From Nematopogon swammerdamellus (lineage: Eukaryota; Arthropoda; Insecta; Lepidoptera; Adelidae): a stretch of DNA of 64,000 nt. Location: assembly GCA_946902875.1 (NCBI GenBank), contig OX336343.1, positions 24,475,596-24,539,595 of the forward strand, given 5' to 3'. Below are positions 40,001 to 47,584 of the stretch, in pieces (the first letter of the stretch is position 1; every line of letters begins with the position of its first letter). Below the pieces are notes generated by a model that was given only the letters and a program-made list of their open reading frames with translations, did no database searches and had not been told where the DNA came from. The translations under genes were made by a program, and so were the position numbers.

Positions 40001-42321
40001 TTAACCATCACTTCTATAAAAGGTCCACTCCTTCGCGAGTAACACAGTTAGAGGAGAACCGGCCTCAACTCTGCGAACTGTAAAACTGCGATTTTGTTGA
40101 TTAAATAAAAAAATAAAACCCGACTTATTCGTTCGCCCGCCCGGTCTTCATTCCTCGAAGACAACCGATCAATCCTACTGCACGATCCTGACTGTCTCCT
40201 GAGGAGCACACCTCCTTCTTTCCTTGCAAAATGGCCGCAACAGTTCATTTCCCTAATTGGTAGAATATCTGTAGGCCACACCCCTAACTAACGCCATGTT
40301 CCGTGTTTATTTATTTTTTGCATCAAGTCCTAAACAGCCATTTTGAAATTCGAAGGGTTTTTATACTGTTATTTTTTTGAGATTGTGAGATTTTAAGAAA
40401 TAACACTCAAAATTAGCCCATTTCTGAAAAGGGTCCATAATTTTTGTTATAGACGACATTTATTGCCAAGAGTATCAGGTTACAGAATCCTGACGCCAAG
40501 GGAATTATTTGCACGTGTGTGAACCGTGTGAATTTAAAATTCGAAAATATTTTAGATAAGAGGAAACAAATATTATAATTTTATATGAGAAGTGCGCGTA
40601 TGGTGCAAATACACTTTGTACCAGGCGAACACATCTCAGTACTACCATGGACGTTGCTCTGACGAATTGGCTTCCATCATCCCTCCTGCCCCCATCCGTC
40701 TCCGTCACACCCGTTAGACTCGCTCGGAACATCCATATGTTGTTGACACGCAACTTCTAAGAACACATCGTTTTTCGAAATCTTTCCTGTGTCGAACGGC
40801 GAAAATATGGAACGGTCTTTCGGTGAGTGTGTTCCACACCACCTATAACCTGGGAATCTTCAAAAGGCGTGTCAATAATTTAGACGACAACCTTTTTGTC
40901 CGCCTCATAGCCGGCATGGCTTCTCTCTGAGCGTGGTTTCGCGAGGAATGGTTTTATTGGCTGTCTGATCTTCAGTTGAAGTATTGGGCACAGACACGCG
41001 CGCCAGCTGTCTATAAGAATTTTTTTTTAATGAGTGTTCTATATGAAAAACCAATATTTTTATCTATACAGGGTGTTTCAGGGTAGTGTTTCGTAACTTG
41101 AGGGTTCGATATTTGAAGGCAAATAGCCCAGTAAATAGAGGGGGTTACCTTACAAACGGTCCGGTAGTTCTAAATTTTTGATATGTTGTCTAGGATGGTT
41201 AGAAGTATTTAAAATATAAAATGCACAATTCCCCCCCCTCCGCGCCCGCCGCCATATTGAAAAAACCAAAAAAAATCGGCACTTTCTTCCGATTTTTTCT
41301 TATATCTTCATTTACGTGCATTTTAGCTATAACAAATATTACTCATTGTTGTAGATAATTAAATTTCCTATAAGTAACATTTCAAATTTTGTTTCTAAGA
41401 CTGATACTTAAGGAGATATGAACTTTTAAAAGAAACAAATTTTCCGGAAATTTGGCAAACTTCTAACTTTAGAACGCTGTAATTAAGTTACGGCCTATTC
41501 TAGGAAAAAAGTATCACAATAAAATTTGTAGGGAATTTAATTACCTACAAAACGCATGTAAAGTTTTTTTAACCAACCCTACGGAGTGGGTGGTAAAAAC
41601 AAAAGTTTAAACAACGGAATATTGCTTTTTTTGCTATTGTGAAGCCAGGTGATCTTGTATCTAAAAAAATCACTTTACATGCTTAACTAGTAGATACAGA
41701 AATAATGTAGGTAAATTCCAAACACTCACATTTGAATGACATCAAAAGACAAAGGGGACTGGACTAGGCCATTGTGATCTCTAGACCTAAGCCACACTTT
41801 TCCCAAACTCACTGTCCATCGAGATTTTGTAACAATTTTCCATTTTTGTATGAAAAAAAAAATACGGAATTTCGATTCGAGTTATAAGGATTTTTTTCTT
41901 CTAATAATGAGTACTTTCTATTCCTGAAGTTTCTCAAGCCTATCCTGAAACACCTGTATAACCAGCCCTTCTCGTTCGTTCTCGTAAGAAAATGTAACGA
42001 AACATTCGTAGAACTCGCATTTTGCGATATTTGCGACTAACTTTATTTTCAAATAAGATGCACATTTTTTCACAGTAGTGGATAGAAGCTTTGAATAGAT
42101 ATTGCAAAAGCATTAATGAATGAGTGAGTAGGTATATACCTACGTAGGGGGGTTCGTGCGTGACTGATGCTATGTGTGTGTGTGTGTGTGTGTGTGTACA
42201 GATGGACCCGAAGTTCCTGAAGAACCAGCGTTTCTGCAAGAAGAACAACCTGAAGCCGGCCAAGCAGCTGGCGCGCGCCTCGGAGCGCAAGGCCGCGCGA
42301 GACGCCAAGTCCGCCAAGTAG
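25033..42321 (+). CDS. RpL29: 60S ribosomal protein L29, three coding exons
   Basis: Exon 1 25033-25069 (MAKSKNHTNHNQ), donor CCAAA/GTAAGT. Exon 2 26902-26966 (SKAHRNGITKPKKFRHESTL), acceptor TGTTGCAG, donor CGGC/GTGAGT. Exon 3 42202-42321 (MDPKFLKNQRFCKKNNLKPA...) to TAG at 42319-42321, acceptor GTGTACAG. The exons join in frame to 73 residues, the usual length for insect L29, and the conserved N-terminus and HRNGI...HEST-LG-DPKFL-NQR core are complete. The product is a small basic protein on the large-subunit surface near the exit side. Intron 1 (1832 bp) and intron 2 (15,235 bp) are filled with transposons. The exons are GC-rich against AT-rich introns. No canonical AATAAA is seen just after the stop. 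Confidence 0.95.
25087..25460. repeat. Diverged relative of the TTAA element in RpL29 intron 1
   Basis: TTAACCCTTTGCCGCCG starts like the piggyBac-type end at 26090. Internal blocks (ATTTAGAAGCACAGACAGAT, TTTTTTGAACTCC and a later GCAGAATTACCCTATGC) recur at 26300-26400 and 27095-27125. No right end was defined. Confidence 0.55.
25617..26051 (+). pseudogene. 3' end of a non-LTR retrotransposon with A-tail
   Basis: Frames in 25784-25999 read FLYRTGKLWNTPSHIFPS and SLRSFKRGVNGHL, the C-terminal motif (R-T-x-x-LWN-LP ... FK-x-x-VN-x-HL) of Daphne/CR1-type ORF2 proteins. The frame shifts near 25860. The sequence ends in an A-run at about 26039-26051, the retrotransposon's poly(A) end. The relic lies in RpL29 intron 1, same strand. 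Confidence 0.65.
26094..26774. mobile_element. piggyBac-type non-autonomous element, TTAA-flanked
   Basis: TTAA at 26090-26093 and 26775-26778. The left end is CCCTTTGAGTCCCTTTGACTC; the right end inverted is CCCTTCGAGTCTCAAGTGGAG. Internal imperfect inverted blocks (CCCTTGGCTCCCA at 26137, TGGGAGCCAAGGG at 26717) mirror the layout of the 11212-11878 element, although sequence similarity is confined to the CCCT-GAG ends. It is 681 bp without transposase, inside RpL29 intron 1. Confidence 0.82.
27050..27230. repeat. Third fragment of the RpL29-intron repeat family
   Basis: Blocks TTGCTGAATTACCCTTTGCG and AATAACGTTACATTAGAAAC match 25365-25430. It starts about 85 bp into RpL29 intron 2 and is non-coding. 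Confidence 0.5.
27280..27585 (-). pseudogene. C-terminus of a non-LTR ORF2 after RNase H
   Basis: The minus frame reads LTGHCTLNRHLYVIGVTDSP then ACLQVDETPTHVLLECE, the G-H-x-x-LN-x-HL ... C-x2-C ... E-T-x-x-H-x-L-x-x-C motif that ends R1/I/Jockey-type polyproteins. It carries no other domain and is a short insertion relic in RpL29 intron 2. Confidence 0.65.
27605..27780 (+). pseudogene. RT core fragment, mutated catalytic box
   Basis: The frame reads INAGVPQGLVLSPTLFLLFI then IHSYADKSTV. GVPQG-x-VLSP and the Y-A-D box are RT motifs 4 and 5, but the second catalytic Asp is replaced by Lys (YADK). It is only about 55 codons long. Confidence 0.65.
27822..28552 (+). pseudogene. RTE-type ORF2 C-terminus split by a 340-bp repeat
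   Basis: 27822-28100 encodes ERAMLGISLTDKIRNNVIRQ, LKWQWAGHICRRPDNRWGRR and VGRPPARWSDDLKK. 28451-28547 encodes the continuation WMRRAEDRMWWRALGEAYVQQW and a stop. Together these are the well-known C-terminal tail of RTE-like insect elements. The two halves are separated exactly by the repeat 28102-28442, with CCTAAAAA on both sides. There is no upstream RT. Confidence 0.75.
28102..28445. repeat. 340-bp dispersed repeat, copy 1 (inserted in the RTE tail)
   Basis: Begins TCTGTTAAGTGCGAGTTTTA-CTCGCGCA (a small hairpin). It includes CCGTATCTATCCGCTATTATC and GGCGCCATCTATTATTCA, a (GGAC)n run, and ends GGAGGCTTAGTAATAGGC...GATACGGAAA. A sister copy is at 43065-43428. The ends GGATTCCGTATC-like and GATACGGAAA are inverted. 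Possible target duplication CCTAAAAA (28094-28101, 28443-28450). Superfamily not assigned. Confidence 0.7.
29015..29439. repeat. 100-bp tandem array inside the hAT element
   Basis: GACCTGAAGTTTGAGTACCA recurs at 29015, 29115, 29215, 29315 and 29415, an exact 100-bp period, with only single-base differences between units. The array ends abruptly at 29439, where GC-rich sequence begins. Confidence 0.95.
29830..30460. repeat. Two-copy tandem repeat of ~310 bp inside the hAT element
   Basis: GAGACTCTTATCTACCGATTG-TACCCTGGTACTTCA through GAGCGCAGCGACGACGTAAT and GAGCCGGATGTGTCC to CCCTGGTACTTTTTCAAA occurs twice (about 29850 and 30140). A weaker third start lies at about 29690. Confidence 0.8.
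30867..31030. mobile_element. Small MITE with ~60-bp arms
   Basis: AAAGTACCAGGGCAGCAGAAA-TT through TTTATATAAGTTAATCG is mirrored ending CTGCTGCCCTGGTACTTT at 31030. The loop is about 45 bp. Confidence 0.85.
31400..31465. repeat. Clustered GGGGATCC palindromic repeats
   Basis: AGGGGATCCTG and its inverse CAGGATCCCCT, plus two further GGGGATCC copies, lie within about 65 bp. They can form alternative hairpins; the function is unknown. Confidence 0.7.
31648..31869 (+). pseudogene. mariner transposase N-terminal (HTH) fragment
   Basis: A frame of 73 codons: EIFKEMATVYEESEPSFGTLN-REFKHGTES matches the helix-turn-helix region of mariner transposases (usual pattern ...YG-x-S-APS-x-x-TV-x-RW-x-x-EFK-x-GR-T-S). 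The tryptophan and following linker are degenerate and no catalytic domain follows. Confidence 0.5.
31883..33398. mobile_element. Foldback-like element carrying a nuclease-like ORF and GGCCTTCGGCC subterminal repeats
   Basis: The ends are inverted copies of a block reading AATACGAATTTCACGCGAGC-G(G/A)AGCCGCGGGC. Inside the left end are about four units of 50-60 bp, each with GCGAGGCCGAAGGCCGAGCTGC. Inside the right end about seven units carry the inverse (GCAGCTCGGCCTTCGGCCTCGCCC) plus TTAGTTACTTACTTTCTTC. The centre holds a minus-strand ORF (32321-32689). A truncated relative occupies 54231-57400. Target duplications were not recognised. Confidence 0.65.
32321..32689 (-). CDS. Nuclease-like C-terminal domain ORF of unknown family
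   Basis: A 122-codon frame. Motifs: PWTKGSSLMWDATFVLTLAPSHV, AGAESLTRSKYRN, FEFVAFAVETLGPW and AIQRGNAASALRTF. A D-T strand, then a K-x2-KY helix and a hydrophobic strand with ETLG, is compatible with a PD-(D/E)XK or restriction-like fold. I recall similar sequences at the C-termini of RT-bearing repeats in many animals, but cannot name the family. A second copy lies at 54231 onward with the same motifs (about 85-90% by eye), so purifying constraint or recent spread is likely. There is no start context to judge; it may be a domain fragment rather than a gene. Confidence 0.5.
   Translation of the reverse strand: MPWTKGSSLMWDATFVLTLAPSHVRTSSRAAGAAEAGAESLTRSKYRNIIQDFEFVAFAVETLGPWSSEAKRGLSWLTQLVSRHQGLMYFIQKVSLAIQRGNAASALRTFENARFDSYFNVC
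33420..34160 (+). repeat. Two RTE-type 3' tails in tandem
   Basis: AAATTCCGTTCAGTGGTTTTT-GCG(A/T)GATGCGCGTAC occurs near 33637 and 33975, each following similar AT-rich sequence with a GACAGTTCTC block. The second ends in a (CAAA)n run at about 34018-34040. This is the common 3' UTR signature of lepidopteran RTE-like elements; no coding part is present. Confidence 0.6.
34345..36113. repeat. Left LTR of the LARD-like element
   Basis: 1769 bp, offset exactly 4525 bp from its partner at 38870. All chance ORFs in it (34619, 34986, 35073, 35523) recur identically in the partner. Confidence 0.88.
35490..35592 (+). promoter_or_regulatory. LTR promoter and poly(A) signal
   Basis: TATAAAAGG at 35490-35498 is followed about 80-95 bases later by two AATAAA signals (35579-35584 and 35587-35592). 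This compact TATA-then-polyA layout is what U3-R-U5 borders look like, and implies plus-strand transcription. The same elements recur at +4525. Confidence 0.6.
36114..38869. other. Interior of the LARD-like element
   Basis: Non-coding. It contains a diverged tandem duplication (about 38005-38340 and 38370-38700, sharing TTTAAGGCGATTTTAGGCCGA, CTGAAACAGAAAGT, a GCGGTTCTTTTGTTT-type block and ACAGTTGACTCGTTATCAAA-type block). A B-box-like GGGTTCGAGTCCC lies on the minus strand near 37145-37160. The rest shows nothing recognisable. Confidence 0.5.
38870..40638. repeat. Right LTR of the LARD-like element
   Basis: Matches 34345-36113 base for base wherever compared. The right flank is the GTAC target duplication, then a non-LTR relic. 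Confidence 0.88.
40643..40990 (+). pseudogene. C-terminus of a non-LTR ORF2
   Basis: Frames read TQLLRTHRFSKSFLCRTAKIW-NGL then LGIFKRRVNNL, the same C-terminal motif type as the relic at 25784-25999. A stop codon interrupts near 40715. The target duplication shows that the LARD-like element inserted at the edge of this relic. Confidence 0.6.
41069..41956. mobile_element. Tc1/mariner-type MITE with TA duplication
   Basis: TA at 41067-41068 and 41957-41958. The ends are CAGGGTGTTTCAGGGTAG and, inverted, CAGGTGTTTCAGGATAGG. The 888-bp interior is AT-rich and non-coding. Confidence 0.75.
42170..42201 (+). promoter_or_regulatory. (TG)n microsatellite serving as RpL29 exon 3 acceptor region
   Basis: A (TG)n run of about 13 units ends in TACAG directly before exon 3. 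There is no ordinary polypyrimidine tract; the alternating T/G run takes its place. Confidence 0.7.
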
Positions 42322-42499
42322 ACTAAGCGCACCTCACACCTTGTAATATTACATTCTATAATACCTTAACACACGGCCTTTTTCATTTATTCTATTTTTA
42401 GGCTTCATAGTTAGCAAACAACAACAATAACTCCCTTGCCCCGTACTAGGAATAGTTCACACCGACTAAACCTCTGACACTTCTATTTATTTATTTAAT

Positions 42500-42665
42500 T
42501 TGATATGGGTGACTTGAGTTAGAGGGGCCAAAGCACATGCTCCGACCAGCAAATATCACTTCCGAGAATCCATACCGGAGATTTCCCTTTGGATGGTTGG
42601 CTATACTGTGCTAGAAGAGAACACAGCCGAGCCATCTTACTTTCAGTACGGTGGTACTAACCTAG
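42500..42665 (-). mobile_element. SINE-body relative
   Basis: GGGGCCAAAGCACATGCTCCG, GGTTGGCTATACTG and GAGAACACAGCCGAG match 53005-53130. Together with CAGTACGGTGGTACTAACC they relate it to the body of the tRNA/5S-headed SINE family. No head is present. Confidence 0.55.
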
Positions 42666-43064
42666 TCGGCTACAAATTGAGTCGACGAGGTGGGGGTGGT
42701 GTGAGCGAAGCGTCGTCGTGCGGGCGTGCGGGGCAAGTTTCGGAGGGGGTAGAAAAAGGCATGCGTCGTAGACGATTATCTTGAAAAGCATAGGTGTGCT
42801 CATTCATAGTAGAAGCTGTATTATTGGGTGTTATATTTTTAACCCATGCCAAATACAGGCACTCAACCCCGAGAATATAACTCTGGTGGAAGAAAACACT
42901 ACTCAAAGGCACCGGCATTAGTGGTGGATTTTTTTGTCGACGAAACGAACTAGCATGTTTGAGCGTGAACTAATTCATGAATAGGTTGAATTATGGAACT
43001 AGCTGAATTGTCTAGATAGTTTGATTAGTATAGGTACCGCATAAATTTTTATAAAAAAAAAATC

Positions 43065-43344
43065 TCTTAAGTGCGAGTTTTACTCGCGCATGGAGGTTTC
43101 CGTATCTATCCGCTATCAATAATATCCGCCTATCTTTCGTCTTTCAGCAATGCAATGTATACAAGCCTGTGGCGCCATCTATTATTCAGTAGCGTGACTA
43201 ATCTATTTTTCGCACGTATGGGAGCCCGCTTAATTTTTAACATTTTCTTTTTATTTTTATTATTTGTTATATCCGCCATAGTAACACATATTCTGTGAAA
43301 ATTTCAACGGGCTACCTATTACGGTCCAAGAGATTCAGCCCTAG

Positions 43345-43375
<31 letters not shown>

Positions 43376-43428
43376 AGCGGAGGCTTAGTAATAAGTCTGC
43401 GTACGGGATACGGAAAACTAAAAATAGA
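43065..43428. repeat. 340-bp dispersed repeat, copy 2
   Basis: Starts TCTCTTAAGTGCGAGTTTTAC and ends GATACGGAAAACTAA; same order of blocks as 28102-28445, including GGCGCCATCTATTATTCAGT and a (GGAC)n run. Flanking duplications are not clear. Confidence 0.7.
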
Positions 43429-43797
43429 GAAACTTTATTTTGTTTGTATAGTGTGAACAATCTGTGGTCTGTCTGTCTGTTTTGTATATGAGTCGAATTC
43501 AAAATTTGTGTACATCAGTAAATGGACTTTGGTCAATAAATGGACCATTTTGTCAGTAAATCAAAAAAGTAAGAGTGTGTTCATACTACATATCATATGT
43601 ACATACCATCACGCCGGTTTCCCGAAGAGGTAGGCGATGCCCAGGGGGATCCGCATTCGAGCCCCATTTAGTCAAACTCATATAGTACAACGCGTCATAC
43701 ATGTCGGCGTGTATATTAGGCACTGTGTGTCGCTTGCCAAGCAAAATTATAGTTTAAAAAAACACGCTGATATAGCAATGTAAACTAAAACTATTTA

Positions 43798-44238
43798 CAG
43801 TAGAGCCTCGATAATCCGTACTCAGGCTAATCCGAACGCCTCTATAATCCGAACAGCCCCAACTGACCCCCTCTCGCCCGCCGCTAGGAGGCAGCGGTGA
43901 ACTTAGGTTTTTTTGTTAGTTACGAACGCGTGCTGTTTTTTTGGTTATTTCGACGTGTGCACTGTCCACGTTACTCTGTGCTGTACTCGCGCGCCCGTGT
44001 TGTTATTGTTGGTTATAAATATGATTCATACACCCCGCCAGACTAAAATAGATCAATTTATAACGAAGTAACCGTTTTTTGTGTATTTTATGATTCAGAA
44101 GGTCACTCAATATATTATTTTTTCAAAAGTATACAGCTGTTTTATTGAATTTGTCTATCTAACATACTATAATCCGAACGCTTCGTGAGTCCGAACAGGG
44201 GTAGTTTTTTGGTAGTTCGGATTATCAAGGCTCTACTG
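43798..44238. mobile_element. pogo/Tigger-type MITE with TA duplication
   Basis: TA at 43796-43797 and 44239-44240. The ends are CAGTAGAGCCTCGATAATCCG and, inverted, CAGTAGAGCCTTGATAATCCG, with further ATCCGAAC repeats inside both ends. Such termini are typical of pogo/Tigger elements. 441 bp, no transposase. Confidence 0.85.
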
Positions 44239-44240
44239 TA

Positions 44241-45554
44241 CTAAATTATTTTTAAATATAAAGATGTAAATAAAAGTGTGGGTATGTAAATTTTTAAGAT
44301 TGTTTATAGAAATTTAGAAAGCACCCCCCCACTTTTCTTTATCTTATTACCTTATATCTATTATTATCTTATATTTATAAAATAATTTAGTACTTTTTAG
44401 TTCACACTGGTATAAAAGCGTGTTTTTTTTGTTTTTTTTTTAAACTATAATTTAATGTTTTACTTTTTGAGATTTTTTTTCAAAATTTTCTAAAAAAAAA
44501 TTCAGACGTCTGGAAGTGGGTGAACAATTGAAAATGAATTTAAAACATTCCGTTACATACATACATTCATACATACAGGTCAAGCTAATAAAAACGTGTT
44601 AATTAATCAAATACTGTCATATTATATATACCCCAAACAAGCACCATTATATAATTTCGTACAGGTTGAAGTTTTTGTTATGAACATGCCTTTATCAGCT
44701 TAAATTAACTGACGTCAGTAAAAGTTAGTAAATGGATGGTCGAAAACATGAAAAAAATTACCTAAAAATATCAATATTTTTAAACGTGGCTTACGTAGCG
44801 GCCACTTGTAAAATTAATAGGAAAATACAGTATTTGAGTAACATAGAAAATAAAGTATATTGACGGTAATTACTCTCCTTGTCCTCGAAGAGTCTGTTAG
44901 TAAATTGGATATTTTACGCATCACTTCACTGTTACACGATAACAGTCAAACGCAAAATGACCGCCACATGGTGTCACTTCTGTATTGAAGGCTACAGTTG
45001 TTGCCGCATTAGGAACAGTAAAAATAGCCAAATACAGGAAGTAAATATAAAAAATTCGCGTCAGTAAAAAAATCGTTACCAAATGGACAACAAATAAATA
45101 TTGTCAATAAATTTTTTTTATCTTGTTTGTTTATGTTGAGATATAACAATTTAAAACAAATAATAAATTCACATAGTAAAAGAACATGTTCTTTTCAAAG
45201 ATCAGTTATCATAATTAAAATAAATTTAAAACGCAAAGCGGCCGCCCCAAAACAAAACAAAGTATTTGCCACTTTTACCTAAACACGTTTTTTGCGCCAT
45301 TGTACTTACTTTTTTATGCTCTATCTGGAAAAAATATGAAAAAAATTCTATCTCCAATATATCCCAAGATAAGTAAGCGTAAAAAGCAAGTATCGTCCAC
45401 TTTTTGGGTAAATATTTAATTTAATTTTAAGTTCCCATTTCTTAACATACATACATACATAACATACATACATAACTCACGCTTTTGTATCCCGACAATC
45501 AGGGTAAGCAGAGTAATTGGTGTTGTGCTATAAGTTCATACATACAAACACATA
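44241..45554. other. AT-rich spacer
   Basis: No gene seen. It contains ACAT microsatellite runs (44555-44580 and 45444-45475) and homopolymer T tracts. Confidence 0.4.
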
Positions 45555-45830
45555 CATAACGTCACGCCTGCCTGCCTCCCAGTGGGGCAGGCAAAGACAA
45601 CGGACCCAACCCACGCAAACAACCCAACATGTTCTTCATACATGCTCGTCGGTTACGGGTACTACGCACCTGACCCTTTTCGAGCACATGTCCGATCTGG
45701 TCCAGGTACTTGCGTCTAGGGCGACCCTTCCCGACTCTTCCACTAACATTCGCTCCATAGATTTCTTTCATTAGTCTCCTATCATCCATTCTACAGACAC
45801 ACATACTCCTCCTATTCCACACATACTCCT
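45555..45830 (-). pseudogene. C-terminal fragment of a non-LTR-type ORF
   Basis: The minus frame reads KGRPRRKYLDQIGHVLEKGQ-VRS then NRRACMKNMLG. The G-K-GRPR-x-x-Y-x-DQI tail is a recurring C-terminus in lepidopteran RT relics. Only about 85 codons remain. Confidence 0.5.
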
Positions 45831-45999
45831 CTCAACGCGCGCATTTCGACATCATTTATCCTGCTCTCATGCTTCGCCTGCCATACCCAACTTTCACTCC
45901 CTTATGTACTCTGGTAAATTAAAGCACAACACCGACCACCACGTTTAGCACAGTATATGGACAAGATCAGTTATCATAATTAAAATAAAGCAGCAAGTG

Positions 46000-46180
46000 A
46001 GGCACGAAGACCCACCTGCTGCATGACAAGGTGGAAGGACTGCGCCGAGGTGAGCGGTGGCTAGCCTTTCGCCCTTTAGCGCGACATCTTGTCCTTATCC
46101 CTTAATCGCCTTTTACGACATGCACGGGGAGATATGCAGTGGGGCTATTCTTTTTAAGTACCGGCCCCACACGGTACCTT
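46000..46180 (-). repeat. Dispersed repeat with CCCCGTGCATGTCGTAAAAGG block, inverted copy
   Basis: The minus strand reads CCCCGTGCATGTCGTAAAAGG-CGATTAAGGGATAAGG and GTCCTTCCACC, as at 23326-23420. It is flanked by GGCCCCACACGGTACC-type sequence, part of which also occurs near 51500. Confidence 0.6.
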
Positions 46181-46379
46181 AACATACTATGTGACAAATC
46201 CCCACTCCAAAAGCAAGTATGTTCCAGTAGATACTTGGTTATTATTTGGTAACTCGTCTCATACTTGCTTTTGTTATGGTGTGAAAAATGTGATACTTGG
46301 TTTTAATAAGGAATATTACAGTTTTGCACTGGTAATACCCAAAATGTCACCTGTCTATTTTTTTTTTCATTTATAATCG

Positions 46380-46890
46380 CCGGTGGTGGGATCTCCGTTT
46401 ATATTTTTTATATTAATTTTAGGTATATATTTGTATTTTTAAACTTTGTATATTTGAAATTAATGTAAATATTGTAAAGTGTTAATAAAGATATAAAATA
46501 ATAATAATAATATGCTGAAGTATCTGGATCTGCAGCACGAGGTTACCAAAATGTGGCCCGTCGATTCGACGATCATTGTGCCCATACTCGTATCAGCGCA
46601 TGGGCTGATAGCGAAGAGCCTCGATGACCACTTTAAGAGGCTCTCGCTGAGTGGTTGGGTCAAGGGCCAGATCCAGAAGGCAGCCCTGCTTGACACTGCA
46701 CGCATCGTCCGGAGGTTCCTCTCTTTGTGACCCGATCATCGGTAGCTTGGGCTCGCCCCGCCGCCGGTGGTGGAAACTCCGTTTATATTTTTTATATTAA
46801 TTTTAGGTATATATTTGTATTTTTATACTTTGTATATATGTGAAATTAATGTAAATATTGTAAATGTGTTAATAAAGAAATAATAATAAT
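46380..46890 (+). mobile_element. Two 3' ends of one non-LTR-like element in tandem
   Basis: 46380-46505 is a tail-only copy (GCCGGTGGTGGGATCTCCGTT then AT-rich, ending in ATA repeats). 46510-46890 is a longer copy whose ORF (46512-46730) encodes LKYLDLQHEVTKMWPVDST, VPILVSAHGLIAKSL and TARIVRRFLSL before the same tail. The ORF resembles the C-terminal end found after nuclease-like domains in retroelement-derived repeats. A third copy is at 14915. Confidence 0.6.
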
Positions 46891-47205
46891 ATAACTTTAT
46901 TTCAGAATATATTAATTCCATAATGCACTCAGTCAGTCCGTCAGTAATTATTATTTATTTGAAGGGTTTGTTTCAATTTATGTATGACGTTACCTACGTG
47001 TCAGTTGCAATTCAAATAAACGTCAATCAAATACACATTTTGCGGTTATTTGTCAGCACTTGGTTAGCGAACGGTGTGTGTCGTCAGTGTCGTGTGATTT
47101 TATTATAAAAACATGGATTACATAAACCTATGTAGTAGAAAGTGAACTACGAGTACTTCTTTTGTACAAATTTCTATTGTAGACTTTCTACAAAAGAAGT
47201 TTGAT

Positions 47206-47399
47206 GTGACAAAAATTAATGAGCGAAATGTAGTACTTCGAGGAATAGAAACTAAAAAGAAAAAAGAAATAATCGAAAAACTTCTTCCTCTAATGCCTAA
47301 AAACAGAAGAATGTTTTGGCAAAATTTACCCGATTCCGACAATCTTCAAGATTTAGTTTCCCATGGACATTATTTTAAGTTTAAAAATGAGAATTTCTA
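47206..47399 (+). CDS. Unidentified small ORF
   Basis: 64 codons from a frame that stays open upstream to about 47190: INERNVVLRGIETKKKKEII and KNRRMFWQNLPDSDNLQDL. It is basic and helix-rich with an aromatic PKNRR-x-FW patch. I do not recognise the family. It could be the last exon or C-terminal fragment of a gene, or a repeat-derived peptide. Nearby 5' sequence contains an inverted CTTTTGTA pair. Confidence 0.25.
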
Positions 47400-47584
47400 A
47401 TAATAGGTAATATGTTTTTTTTATATTGATTTAGTTTTGTAAGGACAATGTGTTAATAATAATTTCATTAATATAGGAGAATTTCTAATAATTATTATTA
47501 TTGATATTGATTTAGTTTCTCAAGGATATAAAGGAGGATAATTTCATTATAAAGGATTTCTAATATTAATTAGCGATCGTGGCA

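Larger units (their letters stand above)
34345..40638. mobile_element. Long-LTR, non-coding LTR retrotransposon derivative (LARD-like)
   Basis: Two 1769-bp direct repeats (34345-36113 and 38870-40638) bound a 2756-bp interior and are flanked by the 4-bp duplication GTAC (34341-34344 and 40639-40642). The repeats start TGAGACATTATG and end CACATCTCA, with TG...CA ends as LTRs should have. They read identical over all stretches I compared. There is no gag or pol; the longest interior frames (e.g. 36705-37073) match nothing recognised. No convincing PBS or polypurine tract was seen. It lies in RpL29 intron 2. Such large non-coding elements depend on proteins from an autonomous partner. Confidence 0.8.
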
